Part shown: positions 43,437 through 55,790 of the stretch, one piece after another | Position numbering within the stretch: position 1 is the stretch's first letter | How the letters are laid out: each line of letters begins with the position of its first letter | NCBI GenBank assembly: GCA_027422505.1 | Contig: JAPQWV010001624.1 | Location: 1 to 64,000 of the forward strand | DNA length: 64,000 nt | Origin: Craterostigma plantagineum | Lineage: Eukaryota; Streptophyta; Magnoliopsida; Lamiales; Linderniaceae | Reading direction: 5' to 3' | Made by a program: the position numbers and the translations under genes | Notes under the pieces: generated by a model | What the model saw: the letters and a program-made list of their open reading frames with translations, nothing else | Told to the model about the DNA's origin: nothing | Databases searched by the model: none

Positions 43437-45230
43437 ATGGCTTCTTCGAGTTTTGATGTTTTTACAGAAGGACAATCTCATTCTAGGCCACCACTCTTCG
43501 ATGGAACAAACTATGCTATATGGAAAAATCGTATGAAGGAATTCCTGCTTGCTACTGACTATGACCTGTGGGATATCATCACGACTGGACCTTACAATCC
43601 CAAGAAGGCGGATGGAACTCCAAAGAAAGGTTCCGAGTACGATGCAACAGACAAGCGAGGAATATCCTTGAATGCCAAAGCTAAGAATATGATCGCCTGC
43701 GCGCTTACAAGAGAAGAATACAATCGTGCGAGTTCATGAAAATCTGCCAAGGATATGTGGGAGATGCTTCAAGTCACACATGAGGGAACCACTCGAGTTG
43801 TACAAGAAAGAATAGCACACTTAACTCACCAATACGAGCTGTTCAAAATGGAGGACAACGAGACCATAAGTCATATGTACGCGAGATTCATGAACATCAT
43901 CAATCAAATGTTCTCGTTGGGGAAGATATACCAGACGGTGAGAAAGTGCGGAAAATACTGAGATCTCTCCAAGAGAATGGAATCCCAAAGTAACTGCCAT
44001 CTACGAAGCAAAGGACTTGGATGAACTTTCCCTGTCAGAACTAATCGGATCTCTTACCAATTACGAGATGACTCAGATCTCCATCAAAGAGAAACCAACC
44101 GTCCGAAATCAACCAAACATTGCCTTTAACACCGAACAAGTAGACGTTTCAGAAGGTGAAGAAGAAACTGAGGAGGAACTAATGGAGCAGATTGCCATGC
44201 TGACCAGAAGGTTTGAAAAGTTTCGGATGAGAAGGAAGTTCAAGGGAAACTCAAAGTTCCAACCTAGGAACAAGGGAATATCGTCATCCGGAACAACGTG
44301 CAAAAATGCTTCAAGTGCAACAAGCCAGGTCACTTCGCCTCAAACTGCCCGATGGAAAATGGTGACAAAAGGTAAAGAAGCAGAAAGCAATGGTCACTAA
44401 CTGGAAGAGGGCGAAAGCGAAGAAGAGGAAGATCTCGCCTACATGGCCAATGATGATGATCAGGTATCTTCTTCATCCACTATTAAGAAATTCTTTTTCT
44501 AAATGAATTATATGCTAGGCAAGATGAATCTCATGATAACGCTTCCTCAGTCCCTGAAGTAGATGAAAGGGAAGAGATGTTTGAAATTATTCAAAATGAA
44601 GAAAGAAGAATTAAGTCGCTCAACTCACAAGTAAAGAGTCTGATTAGGCAACGAGATGACGTAGCTAGAGAAAAGCATCAAACAGATCTAGAAAATGAGC
44701 GTCTGAAAGCCGAGCTAGAAACTCTTAAGGAAGAGAAAGTCTTGTGTAATTGCGAAAAGCTTAGGAAGCAAGAAAATATATCTAGAGACACGCCCGTCCT
44801 TAAAGATTTCTTAGAAGAAAACAAAATGTTAGACTTTTTGTAGGACAACATAATCTCAACATGATACTCGATCTTCCTAGCCATGTTGGAAATACAGGAT
44901 AGGATATTCCACAACACCTAAGCATGCTGCACCTTCACAAAATATTAGAAAGCCTAAATGTTTTTCATGCGGCCGTCACGGTCATTATGCTAACCACTGT
45001 TTCTTGAAGAAAGCTGATAAACTAGATATATCTGGAGGCCAAAGCAGATTCCTAAGAATCAAAGTTCTAACACTGGCGCGCCTGTGTTTATGAGATCACA
45101 GTCTGTGACAGATGATATATCATGTGTTAACAGGAGTTATTTTACCACTGACCTTTTAGGACCCAATCGAAGTTGGGCACCTCAGAAAAGAAATGATTCA
45201 TGCAGGTACAAAGAAGAAATCCAGCAAAAG
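43437..45230 (+). pseudogene. SIRE gag, right copy
   Basis: ATG 43437, same N-terminus as the left copy, TGA at 43737-43739, then the capsid domain. Extra frameshifts at about 43925-43970, 44290, 44370 and 44400 break the knuckle region that is open in the left arm; the first knuckle CNKPGH-type sequence is seen only in a shifted frame near 44310. The coiled coil is at 44577-44843 and the second knuckle CGRHGHYANHC near 44970. Confidence 0.85.
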
Positions 45231-46661
45231 AACTAGTGGTACCTCGACAGTGGGTGTTCCCACCATATGACAGGTGATATCAGCTAGTTTGTGTCGGTAA
45301 AAGCCTATGATGGAGGATATGTCTCCTACGCCGACAATACTAAAGCTAAGATCATTGGGTTGGAACTGTTGGTAACACTTTACATACTACTATAGATGAC
45401 GTATGGTTAGTTAAGAATCTAGAACATAATCTCATCAGCATTAGTCAACTATGTGATAAGGGTCATACCGTCACCTTTGAAAATGATAAGTGTATTGTTA
45501 GAAACAATGATAAGGTACTGTTTAGTGCATGTAGGGATAGGAATATTTATTGCGTAACTCTTGATGATATCACTAACCAGAACGTCAAGTGCTTAGCAGT
45601 TACACAGGATAACACCTGGTTATGGCATAGACGCCTAGGACATGCCAACATGGAATTACTGTCTCACATCACAAGCAATGCACTGGTGCGAGGTGTTCCT
45701 GACATAAAATTTGTCAAGGACAAAACATGCAAGGAATGCCAAATGGGCAAGCAGACCAAGACATCGTTTAAGGCAAAGAATGTGATATTCACATCCAGAC
45801 CTCTGGAATTACTGCATCTCGACCTTTTTGGTCCTGTCCAGACAATGTCTCTGCGAGGTAAAAATATGCATTTGTTATCGTTGATGATTATTCCAGGTAT
45901 ACTTGGGTGATATTTCTTGCACATAAGAATGAGGCACTAGATAACTTTGCATCGCTAGTTAAGAGACTTGAAAATGAAAAAGAAACAAACTTATGTAGGA
46001 TACGCAGTGATAACGGACTGGAATTTGATAGTAAGTCATTTGCATCATTCTGTGATCAGTACGAATATAGTCATAACTTCTCTGCCCCTATAACTCCTCA
46101 ACAGAATGGCGCAGTTGAACGTAAAAATAGGGTTTTACAGGAAATGGTAGATCTATGTTACATGAGTATGATATTCCTAAACAGTTCCGGGCGGAAGCTG
46201 TTAGTACAGCTTGTTATGTGTCTAACCGTGTTTTCCTTAGGCCGATATTAAAGAAGACCTCTTATGAAATCTGGCATGGTAGAACGCCAAATATTAGTTA
46301 CTTTCGTGTGTTTGGATGCAAATGTTTTATCTTGAACGATAGAGATAAGAGAGGAAAATTTGACTCTAAAGTTGATGAAGGGATATTCCTTGGTTACAGT
46401 CTTCACTCTAAGGCATATCGTGTTTATAATAAAAGGAAGCTGACTGTTCAGGAGTCCATACATGTTACTTTTGATGAGATACCTAACGCAGATGCTACTG
46501 ATGAGGAAGGTATAGATTTACCCTGTGCAGAATTACAGGATACTGAAGACATTAAGGACGATATTCCAGAAGATGAAAATGTAGAGACACTGGAACCAAA
46601 AGCTGATGAGCTACAACCTAGAAATGGAAACATGCTTCCAGTCATCCAACAGATCAAGTGA
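45231..46661 (+). pseudogene. SIRE protease and integrase, right copy
   Basis: The protease motif DSGCSHHMTG is encoded at about 45244-45276. GAG-pre-integrase WHRRLGHANMELLSHI is near 45625-45670, and the integrase core has DLFGPVQTMSLRGK. After a frame change come RSDNGLEFDSKSF and PQQNGAVERKNRVLQEMV in one frame (45907-46150), so the second Asp and the Glu are in register here. The C-terminal part is open from 46155 to 46661. Confidence 0.86.
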
Positions 46662-47700
46662 TAGGAAATATCAGATCTGGAATCAAAACTCGAGCAACTG
46701 TACGAAATCAGGATACAGAGGAATCTCATGATGTACTACTTTCAATGATGGAACCAAAAACAGTCCATGAAGCCTTGGATGATATATCCTGGGTCTCTGC
46801 CATGGAAGATGAGTTGGCTCAGTTCGAAAAGAGCCAAGTGTGGACACTCGTAGAGAGACCGGATGAAAAATCCATCATAGGAACCAAATGGGTCTTCCGC
46901 AACAAACTCGACGAACATGGTAATGTCACAAGGAACAAAGCGAGGTTAGTTGCAAAAGGTTAATCCCAGGAGGAAGGTATTGATTTCGATGAAACTTTTG
47001 CTCCGGTAGCTAGATTAGAGTCTATACATATCTTACTTGCATATGCATGCTTTAAACGTTTTAAACTTTTTCAAATGGATGTAAAAAGTGCATTTTTAAA
47101 TGGCTTTATAAATGAAGAGGTTTATGTAGAACAACCACCGGGCTTCGCTAGGGAAGATTTTCCAAACCATGTTTTTAAGTTGAATAAAGCATTATATGGT
47201 TTAAAGCAAGCACCTAGGGCATGGTATGAAAGGCTAAGTAAGTTCTTGATTGACATAGGATTTACGACTGGAACTATTGATAACACGCTGTTTATTAAGT
47301 ATGAATCACATGATACTAGTCCAAATATACGTTGATGATATCATATTTGGTAGTACTAATATCCTTCTTTGCGAGGAATTCTCTAAGTCTATGCAGAAGG
47401 AATTTGAGATGAGTTTAATGGGTGAGCTGAACTACTTCCTTGGTTGCAAATAAAGCAACTTGACGATGGATTCATATCCCAGACGAAGTACAGCAAGGAA
47501 CTACTGATAAAATTCGGGATGAATGATCCAAAGCGATTTCCACTCCCATGCATCAGACCACCAAAATAGACAGTGACGAATCAGGTACACCGTTGATCAA
47601 ACAGAATATCGAGGTATGATCGGAAGCCTTCTTTACTTAACTGCTAGTCGCCCTGATATTATGTTTGCTGTTGGTATGTGCTCAAGATATCAGTCTGACC
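46658..47700 (+). pseudogene. SIRE reverse transcriptase, right copy
   Basis: Same motif order as the left arm: KSQVWTLVERPDEKS, TAA after [27 protein letters not shown], then [10 protein letters not shown] at about 47327-47356. One-base losses near 47445 and 47530 break the palm/thumb region that is open in the left arm. Confidence 0.86.
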
Positions 47701-47800
47701 CTAGGGAATCTCACCTAACAGCACTTAAGCGTATACTTAGATATATCAGGGTACTGTAAATTCTGGTCTATGGTACTCTCATACGGATGAATTCCCATTA

Positions 47801-48283
47801 ATGGGATATTCCGACGCCGACTATGCCGGCTGTAGGGAAGATAGGAAAAGTACTAGTGGAACTTGCCAATTACTTGGAAATTCCCTAGTAACTTGGTCTA
47901 GTAGAAAGCAAAATGATGTCGCCCTCTCCACAACCGAAGCTGAATATATGTCCTTAGGAAACTGTTGTCAACAAGTTCTTTGGATGAAACAAACCCTTAG
48001 TGATTTTGGGTTAGGTTATGACAAGGTTCCTATTATGTGTGATAGCACTAGCGCTATTAGTGTCACTAAGAATCCCGTGCATCACTCTCGTACTAAGCAT
48101 ATTGAGGTTAAACATCATTTCATACGAGACCATGTTCAGAAGGGGAATATCAGTGTGGAATTCGTAGGAACAAATGATCAGCTTGCTGATATCTTCACGA
48201 AACCCCTAATTGAGGCAAGATTCTGCGACATCCGTGATCGATTGGGAATTATCGAGCTAAATAAGGTTAGTAAATCTGCCTAA
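47801..48283 (+). pseudogene. SIRE RNase H, right copy (frame intact)
   Basis: 160 residues in one frame from GYSDADYAGCREDRKSTSG through STTEAEYMSLGNCCQQVLWM and CDSTSAISV to TKHIEVKHHFIRDHVQ, ending FTKPLIEARF... as normal for the C-terminus of copia pol. This is the best-preserved catalytic domain of the SIRE pair, but it is cut off from the RT by upstream frame breaks. Confidence 0.88.
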
Positions 48284-48829
48284 TTCCATCATTTTCTCTA
48301 GGTTACTCTATTTTAGATAGAAATTCTTAGCTATCCTATCTTAAGGTATTCATTCAGCCCTTAGAATATTTCGTGGATCTTATAGATCTTTTCCTTAAGT
48401 ATGATTCTCGTATTTTAGGAAGAAATTCGTAGTTATCTCTTCCTGCACATTCCTTCAGCCATTTAGTTTATTTTAGGAATATCCGATCTTCTGGATCTGC
48501 CCTTAAATGTGATCAGGTTATTTTAGGAAGGAACTCGTAGATATCTCTCAAGCCGTTCAGTTATTTTAGGGAACTCATTTATTTAATATATATTCCTATT
48601 CAGTCTAGTCACATCCCTTCCTTAATCATGAGATCCCGTCAAATCAGTCAGATATTTCTGACAGTTTTCTCCTCTCTCTAATTTGAAATTTCAAATTTCA
48701 AAATTCGAAATCCATCTTATCTCTTCCAAAAATAAACCGACCTTGTTCCTTAAAAGATTCAAACCGTTCCTCAACCTTCATCATTCAATCATCTTCTTCA
48801 AACTTCTCTCAACCTTCAAACCCTAATCA

Positions 48830-50358
48830 ATGGCTAGAACTTCCGGATCCAAAACTGCTCTTCCCAAATCATCCAGCCGTAAACGAAAGGAACCTCCATC
48901 AGACGAAGACCTATCCGATGCTGCTCCAGACTCATCCACGCCAGTTTCACCATCAACCACCCCTGTTCGAAAAACCCATTCAAAAGACAAATCGGTTGAG
49001 AAAGGACCATCTCCCTCTAAGATTCCCATGAAGAAGAAGAAGAAAGGCAAGAAAACAACCCCTGTGAGATCACCCGAGCCTGAAAAATCTGTTTCGAGTC
49101 AAGAGGATGATGAAGAAATTCATGACGAAACCCAGAAGTCCCTTCTCTAAAAGCCCAACGCCAGAGAAAACCCAGAAATCTCCTTCCCCACTTGATAGGG
49201 CCTCGCAGTCTCCAAACCAAGCCCTAAAACTTCTGATATCCCTTCCATTGATCTGTCCAACCCAACTGAGATCCCAGTTGAAGCCCTGTTCCTAGAAGAA
49301 AGTAACCGAACCGTCTACAAAAGCTTCAGCAAGCGTGACATCGCTCGTGGTCGAGGCGTCGCATTCGACAAACTACCTGCTGGAACTGTTATCACTTGGC
49401 TGTAAGACTACGGATGGGAGAAATTCCTGAGTATCAACAAGCCCTACTACCCAGAAGCTGTCAAGCTCTTCTACGCAAACTTTGACTACGACGAGTATGA
49501 AGGACACATCAATGTCCGCTCCTATGTGCTGGGAGGCAGAATCCACTGGACCACGAAGAAGATCAACGAGATGCTTGGAGTTCCTGATGAACCCCTCTGC
49601 CACTACGACATGAACAACTGGTGCCATGATGATGGTTTCGAATCCAGTGATGTCCTTCTGAAACTCTGGAATACCCGTACTAAGCCCCGCTTTTCAGACG
49701 GAGAAGCTCTCAATCAACTTCCCATATATTTCTTCTTCCTTCATAAGCTGCTGAACATGACCTTGTGGAGTGCCAAAATCGGAAGTGGCGGCCACTCTAC
49801 CACTATGAATTTCATGAGCACTTTTGCCGTGTACATGATATCCCAGAATCGCAAGTTCAATCTCGGGTATGTGATCCTGAAGCACATGATCCAGGCTGTT
49901 GAAAGCACAGACAAGGCATTGCCTTACGGGATGTTGCTCACGCACTTCCTTGAGTGTGAGAAAATCCAGATGCCGCCGGCATGGGAAGATACGGCCATCC
50001 ACATTGTGGATCTTGTGACTCTGAAATGCATGGGCATTCATCAAACTAAAGGTCAAGGCTGGTTCAAGGTCAAGGAGAACAGATCAGTGGATAGCTCCCA
50101 GAAACGATCGGATGCGAAGGGAAAGCGAAGGTCAAAAGCGATGAGGACGATGACTACGAGGATGAGCTGAGCGTAGGGAAGGCAGGAATCTCAGTGCTGC
50201 GCCGAGATATCTCCGATATCAAGGCTGATAATCAGAAGCGCTTCCGCAAGCTCAAAGAGCAGTATACCGAGCTGTCACTGAAACTATCCAAGCTCTCGAA
50301 GCTCGTCAAGAAGTCCCTTCCTAAGCCCGCCGATTCTGAAACATCCTCAAGCCAGTAG
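48830..50358 (+). pseudogene. SIRE extra ORF, right copy
   Basis: Mirror of 30698-32228. First frame 48830-49150, then further frame breaks at 49130-49290, the same TAA at about 49405, the globular domain at 49526-50110, and a new frameshift near 50125 that removes the C-terminal coiled coil still open in the left arm. Shares the upstream leader, AT-rich and purine/pyrimidine-biased, with the left copy. Confidence 0.72.
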
Positions 50359-51026
50359 GCTACCCCTCTAGTTCCATTCTGCTCCTAGTAGCCCCTAGGT
50401 TATTCCGCTCTGCTAGTATCGTTTTGTTCCTAAGTATCCCTCCCACCTTTTTGATAATGAAGGGGGAGTAGTAAGGTAAGTTTTAGGCGTTTTGCGTCTA
50501 AGTCTAAGTGTTTTTGGTATGAAGGGAAGTTCGTTGAACCCTAATATAATATTTTGCTGCTTTTATGATATATCTTCTATATCTAACATCTTTGCTCTGA
50601 TCTATGGATATACCATGTACTGATCTTATACTCTGATACTTGAACGTGCGAATTGATTGTGCTAAGTGCCTGCTGCGATGATTACATGATTGCTTGAACC
50701 ATGCTTGGAAAATGCGCAGTAGGGGAGCACACTCACGGGTAAATTCCGACATCTTGTACTCAAGATATAACATAGAAATAGATAGGATATATCCGCACTT
50801 AGGCAGGGGAGCAAAATTTGATCATGATATATCTTATGCATGTCAAAGAGATAACTGCACATAGGCAGGGGGAGCAAATGGGTATCACATGTGATTAGGA
50901 TATATCGTATGCTCTGCTTTGTGATTATGGAACACTTAGACATATGCGCTAGGACTTGCGTAATCGAATATGCTTACTTCCTTCCATGCTGCATCAATTA
51001 CATGTCATCATCAAAAAGGGGGAGAA

Positions 51027-52726
51027 TGTTGACCTTTTTGGTCCATATATGTTGGAGAGTTTTGATGAACGATGTAATTGTAATGACATTAGCTCTATAA
51101 AATAAGCAATTCGATTTGGGACAAATAAAATGTCTAAGTTCATGATAATGTTCAACCATGCATTGCTAATGAGATGAAAACTGTTAAAGTGTTGAATATT
51201 TGAAGTGCGTGTGATTTTGTGATGATTTGATGGAACTAGGTGATCGCATGTTATAGACAGTCCATGAGATAGGATATATCGTTCTGTGCTATATATGGAA
51301 ATAATGCATTAGATATCCTACTGAGTTATAAAAGGAAAATATGCTGTTTATATATGGAATGTGATATATCCGTTGATACTTGTTTATTCCTGGACGAAAA
51401 TCACTTATACGATTCTTGCATGCTTTCGACTGTATTTAATGTGCAATATTGAATTAATATCTTTCCTTATGCTGATTGGATTATTATATTTTGGAAAGAT
51501 TTGATTTGATTAACCTTATGGATAAAGTGCTCCTATATGGTATGTGGTATAACGGGTGATATCTCTGAAATAAGGAAAGTTGTGCCATAATGTGATAAAT
51601 CGATTTAAGTAAGCTCTGATATGACTTGTGTGCTAAACATGGTAAATATATTGATTAAATGCTATGAGCTGTACTGGAAAACGTGCTGATGCCTTGCTAT
51701 CTTGTATGCCATACTTGAAAGTAAATCTGGATTGACTCGTACTAGAACTGATAGCAGGGAATCACTTATGGAAAGTTCGATATGGAAAATATATGCGAAG
51801 TGGTTGACTATGCTTGAGAACGAATTGAGCTTTTATATGGAATATAATCATGCTTTAATGTGCAATATGACCGTTGTGATGATTTATTAGAAGCATGATT
51901 TATATGGTATGATTGACTCGAAAGCTACATGGAAACTATGCTTGATTTGGTGATTATTGTTTGATATGACTTTCCATGTGAAGTGCTATTAGAAAAGGAT
52001 TATATATGAGTTGCACTTTAGACTTTCGTAGAACACAGAATTTGCGAATTTAAGCCTACGAGAGATTTTTGAGCAGAGAGATACTAAGAGATTCCTGAGC
52101 CATTCACTTGCGATAGCTTTCTGCCTTACTGAGCGTTAACTTGCCTATCCATCACTGAGCGAGTGATTTATCCGATATTCCATCATCCCCTGCCATTAAA
52201 TCTTCGTCTTCGGACGTGTTGTCTTCGGACGTGAGCAATACCAAGGAGGCAAGGTCGACGTTTACGCACACGTGAAGGGAAGGACAAGTCCGGGGGCCCT
52301 TCGGTAGCGAGCTGTGTCTGTAGGGATCAAGGAGATTCTGAGGAACGAAACTCGGCGTGTGGTAACCTAGTAGTGTCTAGTGTTCGACTTTTTCGGTTGT
52401 GTATTGGGCTAACCAATCAGTTTTGTATCCAGCTACGGTGCATTATAGTGATTGGTTAAACTCTTGGGAAGCAAATCCCAATGAGAGGAGTAAATCCCAG
52501 TTGGGATATAACCTCTATAAAAATCCTGTCTCGCATTTACTTTTCAGTTATTTCGTTATCACTGTGAGACAGACCCGAAACACATCCGACGGTACTAGGA
52601 TATAACAGGCATACTCGTCCCATTATTATTTGGCATATCTAAGTCACCACACTAAGGTTTTGTAAAAGAAGCATAAAATTTTATAAGCCTAATTCACCCC
52701 CCCTCTTAGGCACATTTATATCTTCA
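51027..52726 (+). repeat. SIRE 3' LTR, right copy
   Basis: 1700 bp, full length, preceded by AAAAAGGGGGAGAA. It contains the ~130-bp block that the left-arm 3' LTR (28462-30029) has lost, near 51645-51795, though with several one-base losses inside it. Confidence 0.92.
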
Positions 52727-53348
52727 CATTGCATTTTATCGGAACGGTAACAGACGTTCCGCTCAGTTATTTTTATTTAGAGTTTAAAATTATTTATAGA
52801 CATTTATGTTAATTAAATTGAATATTATAGCAAGGTATAAATATTAGTATTTTTCTTTAGGCTGAAAAATTAATATATTGATTTGTTAATCATTAATTAT
52901 ATATTTAAAAGATGGAATTACAAAAAATTCGGCTAATTTTTTTACTAATGAAAACTGGATATTAACATTTTATTTCAAAGTAATTATTATTTGTAAATGA
53001 ATTTTCAGATTTTATTTATTTAGTGGTCTTTTCTCATTATAATTGAATGACAGACCCAATAAAAGATAAGCCCAAGTATAAACCCATCATAAGGGTTACT
53101 GTTCACCGTCTTCTTCGATCGACCTGATCTGAAGAAACATACCAGATCCATCCGATTATTCGGCGTTCCCGTTCTAAAATCGTCGTTCCACCCGAAAAAA
53201 TGCCGATCCGACCGTTTTCTCGGCCGCTGCAATCAGATCCGATAAAAGACCGGAACTTTGGCACGGAGACCATCGTTCCGGTTCCAACTCGGCCGTTCCG
53301 GACGTCTTGACGGCGATCTGGCGAACCATGGTGGCAGCATGCTTAGTA

Positions 53349-54926
53349 CTTTTCTTAATGATCACAGTCTCACTTCTATCATTCGTGACATGCTCGGCAT
53401 TTTCCTTAACAAATACTATCTTAGGTCTATCATGAATAACAGAATCAGTAGTAGGCTGAGAATTAAATCTTAAACCTTGCTTATCAAAATACCTAACGAT
53501 AATACCTCATCAAGGGTCGATTTACCCTTGTTCATCTTAGAAAGGTCCGGTCAGCCTCATCGACTCGCTTCTGTAGCTTGTCGATTTCTTTGTCCTTATG
53601 TGTCAGTACGGCCTCCAATTTGTTCATCCCTTCAAGTAGACTCTCAATCATCTTTACGCTCTTCTCATTTTCCTCGGATAGTGTTTTCACGGTGGTTCTT
53701 AGTTCCGAATTTTTGCCTTTTCCTTCTCATATTGCGCGGACAACATCTTGACGGCTTCATTAATCTGGACTTCCGCGCAAACGTCAGTTTCTAACTAGGC
53801 ATCATCAGAACTTAGATACCCATCAAAACAGTTTGAGCATCATAATAAAAAATAATTTGTTTCTCAAATGTTGAGTCAAATGTTGGCTCAACATCAGTTA
53901 CCGCCATAAAGCCGATTTGTGATCTTCTTCTTCGTTGTCTAAGAAGGACTGTATGGTTACTGATGATTGCCTTGACTCCTTAGGGCACTGTTCTTCATCT
54001 TCATCGTCGGAAAGATCGATCAACATAGCTTCTGCGTGGTTGCGAAGGGTGTTCGCACATTCGTTGGCAAAATGGCCACAACCCTAACATGCATGGCATC
54101 TCACTGACTCCCAGTTGAAGTTCTTCTTCTTTCCATCTGGTTTACGTTTGATGAACGGAGGAGCAGACAACGGTTCTTTTGAATTCTGATCTTTCTTGAA
54201 TGTTGGGCCAACATTCGACTCCACATTCTTTTTCTTCAAGAACTTCGTGAACTGTTTCACAAGCATAGCCATATTCTCATCTTCGTCAGAGTCATCCTCG
54301 GTTTGAACCTAATATTTATCAACGTGTTGAAGTCCATATTGGCCAAGTTGTGTGCTTCCTCAACCGCCGCTACCTTCACATTAAATTTTTCAGTTAGAGT
54401 ACGAACATCTTTAGAATTTAATACCTTATTCGAGATCGGATCTCTGAGGCTAGCACACTCGCTTGAAATCGTCAGAATCTTGCCGAAGTACGTGGTGATG
54501 TCCTCATCTTCCTTCATTCTGAGGTTTTTGAACTGGTTGAGGAGAAGCCGTAGTCTGGTTTCCCTTACACTCGCATCACCTTGGCAATACCTCTGAAGTA
54601 GATCCCACACATTCTTCGCAGTAGTGCAGTTTGGATGATTTTGAACATGAAGATGTCAACCGAAGAAAAGATGGCATTAAGGACTTTGTCGTTGAACTCG
54701 CTGTGTTTCGCTCAGGAACCGTCCATTCGTCGATTGGTTTGTCAACAACTTCGCCATCAGCGTCTGGGGCAGTTCGAGGTGGAGTGTATCCATTGAGTAC
54801 AACTTCCCATGCACGTGTATCTATAGATTTGATGCACTGGCGTACGCGGACCTTCCAATGAGCATAGTTGGTGCCGTCTAACACAGGGACTTTGCTGAGA
54901 TGGTTTGAGCTTGTAAGATCCATTGT
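53349..54926 (-). pseudogene. Copia-C gag, right copy
   Basis: Mirror of 26284-27878 with the same start (ATG at 54926 on the minus strand), the same frameshift in the UBN2-like domain and the same TAG after CHAC at about 54081, so these lesions predate the duplication. Confidence 0.8.
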
Positions 54927-54975
54927 AGAGATTCTTAGCACTTAGTAACGTCAAGCGTAAGCTCTGATACCACTT

Positions 54976-55784
54976 TGAAGTGGTCCCGTTCGATATGGAT
55001 GTAAAATACTAAGTATAAACTGGATGTTGGATGTAATGTTGGGGTAACACTCAATCTAACTCAAGTGTACAGCGGAATATTTGAATACTTAGTGACGAAG
55101 ACTGATAAACACGAGATGTAAACTTTGTGCAGCAAGTCAAAAACTTGTTGCGTGCCTCAAGGCGCAAATTCCACGACGAAGATGGATTACAAAACAACTA
55201 CCCGAAGATAGTACAAACAAGGCCTAGACAAACTACGAATCTAACGGTTCTGCAAACCTACAAAGTCCTAAGACTTTTGCAAACGAGACACTGGGCTAAA
55301 AAGACAACTCTCGTGATCGCTCACACTCGTGATTTTTGCTCAATGTGTCCCTCAAAGTTACTCCATGAAAGCTCTCTCGAAGTCGTTGATTGCAGCTCGA
55401 AAATAACTCTTATTTATAGATCTTGGCTCTCGTTTGAATCGGTAAGAGATCCCTTGATAATCTCCCAAAATATCTCCTTGAAGATCTCCCCAAATATAGT
55501 AAATATTTGATTCGAATCTTCTCTCCGTATTGGTTGATCTCATATCTTCCATTTTTAGTCAGTGCAGTCCTATTTTCACTCAGCTGAATCCACACGCTAT
55601 CCACTCGTTTTGACTCGTTCCAGCACTTAACCACGTCCTGCATATCAGTAAATAAGGTCACTAATAAAGGTTAAACGGTTTTTGGGCATGAAAGATAAAA
55701 TCGAAGGTGGACCAGTTCACAGACAACAATGATGGTTGGAATGTGACGTCAACATTGTCAATGCTGAGCTAGTCAGCATTAACA
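54976..55784 (-). repeat. Copia-C 5' LTR, right copy
   Basis: Mirror of 25387-26231 without the 45-bp tandem duplication. It is followed by the TSD gtatt (55785-55789), one base, and then the Copia-B LTR. Confidence 0.88.
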
Positions 55785-55790
55785 GTATTT

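Larger units (their letters stand above)
41811..52726 (+). mobile_element. SIRE-type Ty1/copia element, right copy
   Basis: The plus-strand mirror of 28462-39391, same insertion site (TSD cattg at 41806-41810 and 52727-52731). LTRs are 41811-43378 and 51027-52726. Gag, protease, integrase, RT, RNase H and the extra ORF are in the same order. It shares the gag TGA and the RT TAA with the left copy but has its own set of one-base indels, especially at 43920-46150. Confidence 0.93.
41754..53340. mobile_element. hAT-like non-autonomous element, right copy
   Basis: Ends CATGGTTCGCC at 41754 and its complement ending at 53340. The outer flank gtggcagc (53341-53348) is the complement of the left-arm TSD; the inner flank gtggcgc is one base shorter. 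Contains the SIRE element 41811-52726. Confidence 0.6.
40432..55784 (-). mobile_element. Copia-C, right copy (inner end intact)
   Basis: The minus-strand mirror of 25387-39831. 5' LTR at 54976-55784, gag at 53349-54926 and 41430-41745, hAT-like plus SIRE insertions between, and the 3' LTR reaching its true terminus at 40432. The TSD gtatt is present on both sides (40427-40431 and 55785-55789). As in the left arm, pol and the U3 of the 3' LTR are missing. This copy therefore preserves the original insertion borders. Confidence 0.85.
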
